10,905 nucleotides of DNA from Temnopleurus reevesii (Eukaryota; Echinodermata; Echinoidea; Temnopleuroida; Temnopleuridae), in assembly GCA_036244855.1 (NCBI GenBank), contig BQKZ01000853.1, forward strand, positions 101,101 to 112,005, in the 5' to 3' direction. Below, piece after piece: positions 6,040 through 10,905 of this stretch (positions are counted from its first letter, which is position 1; each line of letters starts with the position of its first letter). A program made the translations under genes and the position numbers. The notes below the pieces were generated by a model, which did no database searches, had not been told where the DNA came from, and saw nothing but the letters and a program-made list of their open reading frames with translations.

Positions 6040-9000
6040 CTGCGGGGGGGGGGGTGTTAATCAAGATAAGTCGCAGAGACAATCAGTATTAGTTTAGTTT
6101 TAGGCAGAACGGACAATGAAACTGAACAAAGTAAACAACTCACATTCAGGCATTCATATGATAGCAGTTGCAAGCAATGAAAAAAAAAAAGTAGAAACTC
6201 ATAACATACTTGTAAGAATATTGTTGTTAATAATACTATGATGGGTGATTGACAACACTGGCACCATTTTCTTGTGAAAATTTCAGGATGATATACTTTT
6301 GATATGTCTTGGAACATTAAGTGTTCGACCTGGGCGATGATTCACCAAGTCGTTCTAAATAGTAATAATCAATTTTAATAGACTTGAGTATGTTATTGAT
6401 GGCATTTTCGACATGTCAGATACATCTAATGGATGCAAGTAAATGCAACACTGGGAGCATCCGATAGGATGCAAGATGGTTCCTTTTTGTGAAAGATCAA
6501 AGAACAAAAATGTATCATTTGCATTTTGCGGAGTGCTCAGATGATTCAAACCCGCGCCTTTGAGGATGTGGGATTGCCTTGTTCTAGGTGATCTATTCAC
6601 TTCCTTGCATACGCGATGGCGACTTTAAAAGATATAAAAAGATTACTCCATAACATACTGAAAATACAGTGTCCTCTTGATGCTGTCCAAAAGAGCAATA
6701 TTGCACCTTTTCCGATAGTTTGCACCCTGTATGTACCTTTTTTTTTTGGCTGAAGGTGTAGATCAAAAGGGTTTTATAATGCACCTTTTCGAGTTTTGCC
6801 GGGCATGTTGCACCTTTCCGCAAAGGTTTGAACCTTGGGTGTACCTTTTTTTTCTTAGTGTGCACCTTTTTTTTCTTAGTGTGCACATGGTGCAGAACAT
6901 TTTCATACCTGTTTGCAGGTGCAGACCAGGCATGTAGTTCAACCAGAAGGAGCATGATGCCGCCCTCATCGCCCGTCCATTGCTCATGTCTAGAGATAGT
7001 TTCTTGTATTCCTGCTCTGGCATGGTGTATCTTGGCCACTCTGGATACTCATCATTTGTGACTGGTAGGTTAGGATTGCTGTATTTAAAGTATTCACCAA
7101 GAAGGAAAACATGTACAAAACATTCAATGAATAGGAGTCGGATATAATGTAAGATAGAATTGGGAAAATCGAATAGTAAAAAGATAAAGGGTCTGAAAAC
7201 AAAATTTAGCTCATTGTCATTGTTAGTCGTACCAAATATGACAAAAGATAAATCCTGTATAGTTTAAAGTGTAACTAAAGTAAATGTTTCTTGATACATT
7301 ACAGTTTGGCTACCATTACTCCATGAAAACACTGACGACTTGATCTACAGATTCTTCATTTGCCACTCTGACTCTGCGATGCAAATGGCGTCGAACATGT
7401 ACGCGTTTACAAGCATTATCTTCTGGCCGCAACGGGGTTCCTTTAACCTACTCTATTTTTGCATCGAGTCTATTACAGTGCCAAGCCTTTTCAAGGCTGA
7501 CTCATAACTTTGCGTTGGTTAACAGTCACAACTTCTGATCGCAAGGCTCATTATTATACCTCAAAGCAGAACCACTTTTACTCGACGCTGATGCGTGCGA
7601 ACGTCGAGCATTGGACGAATGACAACGTCCGTTAAGCGTCTTTTCTCAGTATTTCTGCTTTCATTGAGCGACATGAAAACTCGACAGATGTTGGGAACTA
7701 ACGTTGGGGTGCCTGCAGTCAGCTTTATATTTTTGTCATCGTAAAATCATACTTATTTCATATCTTACCCTGATTTCACGAAGTTGGTCCAGTAGCGCAT
7801 GAACTGAACAGACATGTGTATCTCCTCATCTGTCTGCCCGACTACGCCCTTCAAATACGGAATCAACCCCCATGCGAACACGTACTGCAGATCTTCCGCA
7901 TGAGACGAACCGGTCCACTTCGGGACTCCCGCGTAAACCGACCACGACGGGTCATGGGTCATCTCGTAGCGGTACACTTCCGCTCCCGCCGCTTCTACCG
8001 CGCGTGCGTAGTACTCGGTCGGGCAGGCGAATGTCTGATCGGTTGAGAGCCGTATCAGACCGTCCAGCTGACTGGCCGTGGCGTTGTCTGCGATGGTCCA
8101 GTCAACGTAGTGATGCTCCACCGCGGCGACCTCAATATCAGACCTATCATAGTAGAAGAGGAGATCGGGGAGGATGGATCTGAACTGGTCGATAGGGATG
8201 ACTGGAGGCTCGATCAGACTCCCGGGTAAATCGGCAAACGCGAAATTGATGGCTGCTTCGTCCTCGTTGGCCCCGAGTAAGGTAGGTTGGACCTTGAACT
8301 GTCGTCGTTTGACCAGTTCTACTGGATCGTCCAAGAGGAAATGACCGTCAACAACCGGACTGGACAGAGCACCATTCCCTGCCTGTAATGAACGATATTA
8401 AACAATAATGATAATATTACCATAGCATGCACCTGTATACTTGCCAACACTGGTCATGAGTGAATCAGTGGTAGAGCGTCTGCCCCATGAACGGAAGGTC
8501 GTTGGTTCGATCCTCGGCCGAGTCATACCAAAGACTTATAAAAAAAAAAAAAAATGGGTCCATATGCCTTCTTGCCAGGCGCTCGGCATTTAAGAATGGG
8601 GATTGATAATAATTGATAATAATAACTTTCTGTTATGCAGTATTGAATTATACATTATTGAATTTAAGTGAATTCAAATGACTTTTGGTCCTAAAATGGC
8701 GTAAAAGACCCGACACTTTCGTGGAATTGTCCTTTTCTGGTATGGTCAGAACGATTTGCCAACAGGACTTGCCAACAGGCCCGAGCTGCCAACAGGCCAA
8801 ATTCCAACTGATTTTATTTAGTATATTCTCGGGTAGGCTGGAGAGGAATATAATTCAATTCAAGTCAATTAAAAATAACGTTTATTTTTTTCCTTCAACA
8901 ACAAAAATAAATCAATGATCTAGATAATTTTACAATTGTAATGAAATAGAATAATTAGTACATAAATCAATAATTGAGTAAGGGAGTGTTTTTCAAAAGT

Positions 9001-10905
9001 TGCCAACGATCGCAAGTTCCAGTTGATCAGGGGCCTGTAACATAAAAGAGATACGATTAATCTTGCAATTAATTGCATCTCTTTGGTACACATATTTCCA
9101 TAGACTTACGATAAATATTTATCGTAAGTTTAATTGCATCTTTTATGTTACAGGCCCCAGAACGGGCCAATATAAATCGGTGTTGCATGTGCGTCTTGTT
9201 AAATGCGCATACCGCGCGCGAAGAAAATGCACGTTACAATTTGCAAAGTTGCAGTTGATTTGCAGATAATTTTGAAAAACATCCCCTATATATTATAAAC
9301 TCACCAGGAGTTGAAGTCTACTCAGATCATTCTCATCGACCCCTCGCATACAGGTCAGCATCGCTTCACTGTCATCTGATGGGCACCCGGCCTCCACGGC
9401 GAGGTCTCGATGGGCTGCCGCTGCACGCTCCATGGTCGACCATGCCCAGGGACATACGGCATTCCCGCTCTAAAGGGTGCAAATGAAAAAAAAAAAGAAT
9501 TACCTTGGATATAATGGGAAATATGAGAGCAATCGACGCAAACTACATATCGTCCGCGTTTTCACGAAGTGACGGGAGCCAAAATGTACTGTTGCACGAA
9601 TTGAATTACACATCCATTGAAACGTGTCCATGCATCTATAGAATTAGAATCTATAGATTGTCTTCATGCAACAATGCCCGTTGGCTCCCCTCACTTCGTG
9701 AAAACACGGACGATATTATTCACTTGAATTATTCACACTATGTGATAAAAGGTGCTACATTGCACCTTTAAAGTTGCTAACAAAATAATACAATATTTGG
9801 GAGCACCTTTTGGGTGGAATATTGCATCTTTTTGGTAAAAAAAATCGAACCGTACAAGGGTATGATTCATTTTGCGAAGTGCTCAGAGCATACAAAACCT
9901 GGCGTTTGACGGTGTGCTTGGTTTTAAGCATATCCGGTCGAGCCATGCTTCCATGATGGCAATCTTTTTTGCTGAGCGTGTACAACAAAAAAGTGCAATG
10001 TTGCACCCTTTCCGAGTTTTGACGCAGATTGCACCTTCTGTAAAAAGTTTGCACCTTTCGTGCACCTTTTTGTAAGTGTATCTTAGACTTTATGATGAGT
10101 TCAAATTTTATGAAATGATAAATCCGAACTAGAACTAAAACTAGGACTTTTAACATCAAAGAAATTGCGATTATTTGCAGATATTTAGTACATGATTTTC
10201 CATAGACTTACGATTGAAATCAATAGTGCTATTGATTGGATATGTTAATATAACAGAGCCCTGATCTTTAATAAAAGCCCATGTATAGTTTTGGTAAAGA
10301 TTAAAGAAATGTGAATTTTGGGGATATATACCATGACATATAGTTTCTATACACATTTCAAGATCATAGCATATTTTTCTACGAGCGAATTCTTTTGAAA
10401 ATTGGAATTTGACCGTTAAATCGTATTTAGCGCCCTCTCTTGGTTATAACAATATTATGCTTCTTATCGGGCATATAGAAAATTATTTCCAAGATTTTAT
10501 TAAAGCATGCTAAAAAAGGAATACATAAAGAATAAATTCTGAAATTTTTATCCAATTCTGTTCACGAGAAGCTGTCCTTTATCAAGAAAGAAGATATTGA
10601 ATTCGCGTCGGGGGCTACGACGCTAAAATATTTTCCACACTTTAGGTTATAACTTTTCCAAAACTTGTTAATTTTTCGTACAATATTTTGTACAACCTGT
10701 TCATGATATCATGTTTCTTTTTAAGTAGATTTGAAGACAAAATTTGGCGATAAAATATTCGCTTTTACCAAAACTATACTTGGGCTTTAATGACTTCTTT
10801 TACCTGCATGATACTCTTATGGAAGAGTCCATCGGATAGAGGTGACAGCATGTGAAGACTGACACTCCCTCCACCGGCACTCTCTCCTGCGATTGTCACT
10901 TGGTT
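5903..10905 (-). CDS. Cholinesterase-like serine esterase, 3' part of gene, five exons (5' end outside window)
   Basis: Join of exons 10804-10905, 9305-9469, 7769-8382, 6909-7078 and 5903-6039 on the minus strand: 1188 bases, 395 residues plus stop, intron phases 0, 0, 2, 1, every junction GT..AG. The family (carboxylesterase type B, alpha/beta hydrolase) hydrolyses choline and other esters, usually secreted or membrane-tethered. Counting from the first residue in the window: nucleophile Ser9 in GESAGG, acid Glu131 in NEDEA, His250 in GSSHAED. Spacings of 122 and 241 are close to 127 and 240 in Torpedo AChE. Cys63-Cys74 and Cys209-Cys336 match the two family disulfides; Cys40 in CPW matches the free Cys231. 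One N-glycosylation sequon (NAT) is at 189. The chain ends in a Trp-rich T-like tail. Oxyanion hole, Trp84 equivalent, signal peptide and promoter lie outside the window. Substrate cannot be fixed: several choline-site aromatics are replaced. Neuroligins are excluded because the Ser is present. Confidence 0.93.
6040..6056 (-). promoter_or_regulatory. 3' splice site with an oligo-C polypyrimidine tract
   Basis: On the minus strand the acceptor of the last intron is preceded by 11 consecutive C (6054-6044) and then GCAG, with AG at 6041-6040. Most other acceptors in this gene are T-rich. A pure C run is an atypical polypyrimidine tract, and the complementary G11 run is prone to length slippage. 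It sits directly before the T-tail exon, so its length could influence inclusion of the tail. Confidence 0.7.
6056..6449. other. Part of last esterase intron, nothing recognised
   Basis: AT-rich intron sequence (intron 6908-6040). It has an A10-like run at about 6180. No coding or RNA signal seen. Confidence 0.6.
6450..6895 (+). repeat. GCACCTTT-rich repeat, copy in last intron
   Basis: Diverged relative of 9743-10077, in the same orientation. Matching landmarks in order are GGGAGCA, CATTTTGCG-AGTGCTCAGA, and TGCACC-TTT-CGAGTTTTG. GCACCTTT or one-base variants recur about seven times from 6703 to 6870. Overall similarity is roughly 65-70 percent by eye. A perfect hairpin GCATCC-GATA-GGATGC lies at 6457-6472. 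Confidence 0.65.
6840..6881 (+). repeat. 21-bp tandem, two copies
   Basis: TGCACCTTTTTTTTCTTAG plus TG, with the first copy reading TGTACC, repeated at 6840-6860 and 6861-6881; a third copy starts and stops after TGCAC. It is a local expansion of the GCACCTTT motif inside the larger intronic repeat, just beyond the donor of exon 6909-7078. Confidence 0.85.
6909..7078 (-). CDS. Esterase exon, residues 294-351 (last disulfide Cys)
   Basis: 170 bases; the acceptor is tttaaatacag|C at 7080-7079 and the donor ACAG|gtatga. The first base completes Gly294, giving G-NPN, the family's typical GNPN or GDPN turn. WPRYTM, then [19 protein letters not shown] with Cys336, and NYMPGL match the conserved WPxY and CxFWxxxLP blocks near the end of the catalytic domain. 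A downstream AG at 7064-7063 (ctaccag) could be mistaken for the acceptor, but using it puts a stop in frame after the phase-2 junction, so 7078 is the supported start. The exon leaves in phase 1. Confidence 0.94.
7079..7768. other. Esterase intron, 690 bases, mixed composition
   Basis: A complete intron with donor at 7768 and acceptor at 7079. From about 7300 to 7735 it is less AT-rich than other introns, and an uninterrupted frame of about 70 codons runs on the plus strand, ending near 7507. The frame lacks an early start and shows no motif. A small hairpin AGCCTT-TTC-AAGGCT is at 7484-7498. I see no known element. Confidence 0.6.
7769..8382 (-). CDS. Esterase large exon, residues 90-294 (catalytic Glu and His)
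   Basis: 614 bases, entered in phase 0 at acceptor cattacag|GCA and left in phase 2 at TCAGG|gtaaga, the codon split being Gly294. It starts [15 protein letters not shown], aligning with the acyl-pocket strand and the PVxDG motif. [14 protein letters not shown] carries Glu131. [10 protein letters not shown] carries Cys209. [16 protein letters not shown] carries His250. It ends [10 protein letters not shown], the usual F-A-K-x-G block. A sequon NAT is at 189. Reading on past 7769 meets a stop in the intron at once, which confirms the donor. The coding bases are clearly more GC-rich than the flanking introns. Confidence 0.96.
8452..8625 (+). mobile_element. tRNA-derived SINE in an esterase intron, antisense to the gene
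   Basis: The tRNA-like head has an A box TGGTAGAGCG (8469-8478) and a B box GGTTCGATCC (8504-8513), 35 bases apart start to start, as in RNA polymerase III promoters. It is followed by CGAGTCATACCAAAGACTT, A15 (8540-8554), a body with CTTGCCAGGCGCTCGGCATT, and a tail of ATTGATAATA units (8602-8621). The body resembles SINEs I associate with sea urchins and other marine invertebrates, possibly the deeply conserved Nin-type domain; that name is from memory and unverified. The tRNA part does not form a complete cloverleaf end, so it is not a tRNA gene. Confidence 0.85.
8758..8796 (+). repeat. Three GCCAACAGG units
   Basis: GCCAACAGG at 8758-8766, 8771-8779 and 8788-8796, spaced 13 and 17 bases apart. 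A related TTGCCAACA also lies just before the SINE at 8441-8449. Small and possibly chance. Confidence 0.6.
9030..9158. mobile_element. 129-bp MITE with perfect 20-bp TIRs
   Basis: GGGGCCTGTAACATAAAAGA at 9030-9049 has its exact reverse complement at 9139-9158. Inside is a perfect 24-base palindrome (9105-9128, CTTACGATAAAT and its complement). No clear target duplication. It sits in the intron between exons 9305-9469 and 7769-8382. Confidence 0.85.
9305..9469 (-). CDS. Esterase exon, residues 35-89 (CPW and small disulfide loop)
   Basis: Exactly 55 codons, phase 0 at both ends. It opens [10 protein letters not shown], matching the family's SGxxxCPW block, and carries Cys63 and Cys74. These are 11 residues apart, the same as the Cys254-Cys265 loop of Torpedo AChE. 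The acceptor reads tttgcaccctttag|AGC and the donor CTG|gtgagt. After Cys74 the segment is about 5 residues shorter than in Torpedo up to the next conserved Pro, so the loop carrying the peripheral-site Trp279 seems shortened or missing. That comparison is from memory of the family, not from an alignment run. Confidence 0.93.
9547..9716. mobile_element. Hairpin element with 54-base arms
   Basis: Arms 9547-9600 and 9663-9716 match in inverted form at about 46 of 54 positions. The strongest part reads CGTCCGCGTTTTCACGAAGT, with one change. ATAT lies at both outer edges but is self-complementary, so it may be TSD or arm. The central loop contains two CTATAG words. It is a likely small MITE in the first complete intron. 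Confidence 0.8.
9743..10077 (+). repeat. GCACCTTT-rich repeat, copy in upstream intron
   Basis: Relative of 6450-6895. It opens with a perfect hairpin AAAGGTGC-TACATT-GCACCTTT (9748-9769) and ends with three GCACCTT words at 10031, 10051 and 10062. In between lie GGGAGCACC, CATTTTGCGAAGTGCTCAGA and TTGCACCCTTTCCGAGTTTT. Long open frames on the minus strand here are read-through of the repeat. Confidence 0.65.
10142..10263. repeat. Decayed relative of the 9030-9158 MITE
   Basis: Shares CCATAGACTTACGAT (10200-10214 against 9098-9112) and has diverged ends (ctaggacttttaacat and ataacagagccctg) where the other copy has GGGGCCTGTAACAT and its complement. The central palindrome is replaced by a different one, AATCAATAG-TG-CTATTGATT (10218-10237). 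Confidence 0.6.
10266..10803. other. Rest of first intron, nothing recognised
   Basis: AT-rich intron DNA up to the donor at 10803. No repeats or coding signals that I can support. Confidence 0.6.
10804..10905 (-). CDS. Esterase exon with the nucleophile elbow (partial at window edge)
   Basis: 34 codons, residues 1-34 of the partial protein, starting inside or at the edge of an exon that may continue beyond base 10905. It reads [20 protein letters not shown] and then [20 protein letters not shown] is the nucleophile elbow (GxSxG) with catalytic Ser9. The HxLSP and LFxxxIMQ stretch that follows is standard for cholinesterases and carboxylesterases. The donor is CAG|gtaaaa, with GT at 10803-10802, phase 0. 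The next exon begins with Ser-Gly, which rebuilds the usual Q-SG junction of the family, so the splice is well supported. Confidence 0.95.

Noticed and set aside
6593..7039. 148-codon minus-strand open frame with Lys-Val-His repeats
   Set aside because: It overlaps esterase exon 6909-7078 in another frame and then reads through the poly-pyrimidine tandem repeat; the repeated peptide is a translation of the 21-bp tandem.
7063..7064. Alternative splice acceptor ctaccag
   Set aside because: With the phase-2 donor at 7769 it gives an early stop; the acceptor at 7080-7079 gives the conserved family sequence.
7297..7507. Possible extra exon in the 690-base intron
   Set aside because: It is on the strand opposite to the esterase, has no recognisable motif, and exons 8382-7769 and 7078-6909 already join in frame to the conserved G-NPN turn.
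7872..8183. 103-codon plus-strand open frame, Arg/Pro/Thr rich
   Set aside because: Antisense shadow of the GC-rich esterase exon 7769-8382.
8452..8530. tRNA gene
   Set aside because: A and B boxes are present, but the acceptor stem does not close and the sequence continues into a SINE body and tail.
9755..10159. 134-codon minus-strand open frame
   Set aside because: It is a read-through of the GCACCTTT-rich intronic repeat, with no domain and no splice support.
1..10905. A prokaryotic-style defence system, phage or CRISPR array
   Set aside because: No operon-like dense genes, no regularly spaced repeats, and clear spliceosomal introns; the window is animal DNA.

Overview
This is animal nuclear DNA, almost certainly from a marine invertebrate; my best guess is a deuterostome such as a sea urchin or another echinoderm. 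The evidence is a gene split by five consensus GT..AG introns' worth of structure (four introns complete here), AT-rich noncoding DNA packed with non-LTR, SINE and fold-back repeats, and a tRNA-derived SINE of a type I associate with marine invertebrates. The species is inference; the intron and exon structure is read directly.

The one real host gene lies on the minus strand, from 10905 (continuing beyond the window) down to a stop at 5903-5905. Five exons (10804-10905, 9305-9469, 7769-8382, 6909-7078, 5903-6039) splice in frame to 395 codons. They encode the C-terminal two thirds of a cholinesterase-type serine esterase. The Ser-Glu-His triad is complete, the two intrachain disulfide pairs that fall in this part are present, and the last exon is a tryptophan-rich tail resembling the acetylcholinesterase T peptide. 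The aromatic residues that give acetylcholine specificity in Torpedo enzyme are largely replaced, so this looks like a divergent cholinesterase rather than a canonical AChE.

The left half (1-5900) holds no host gene I can support. It is repeat territory. A 5'-truncated, broken LINE (850-2177) is nested between two inverted copies of another repeat (535-702 and 2198-2398). Then come a (CA)n tract, a fold-back (2869-3053), a (TG)n tract, an 88-base hairpin (3881-3968), a GATC-rich block, a fresh-looking 306-bp MITE with 61-bp TIRs and a 5-bp TSD (5065-5370), and a fold-back just past the esterase stop codon (5553-5740).

The introns of the esterase hold more: two diverged copies of a GCACCTTT-rich repeat (about 6450-6895 and 9743-10077), a SINE (8452-8625), a fold-back with 20-bp perfect ends (9030-9158) with an older relative at 10142-10263, and a hairpin with 54-base arms (9547-9716).

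I see no prokaryotic-type operon, CRISPR or phage system. The points most worth following are the esterase's altered gorge combined with a kept T tail, and the unusually high density of unrelated fold-back elements in and beside this gene.
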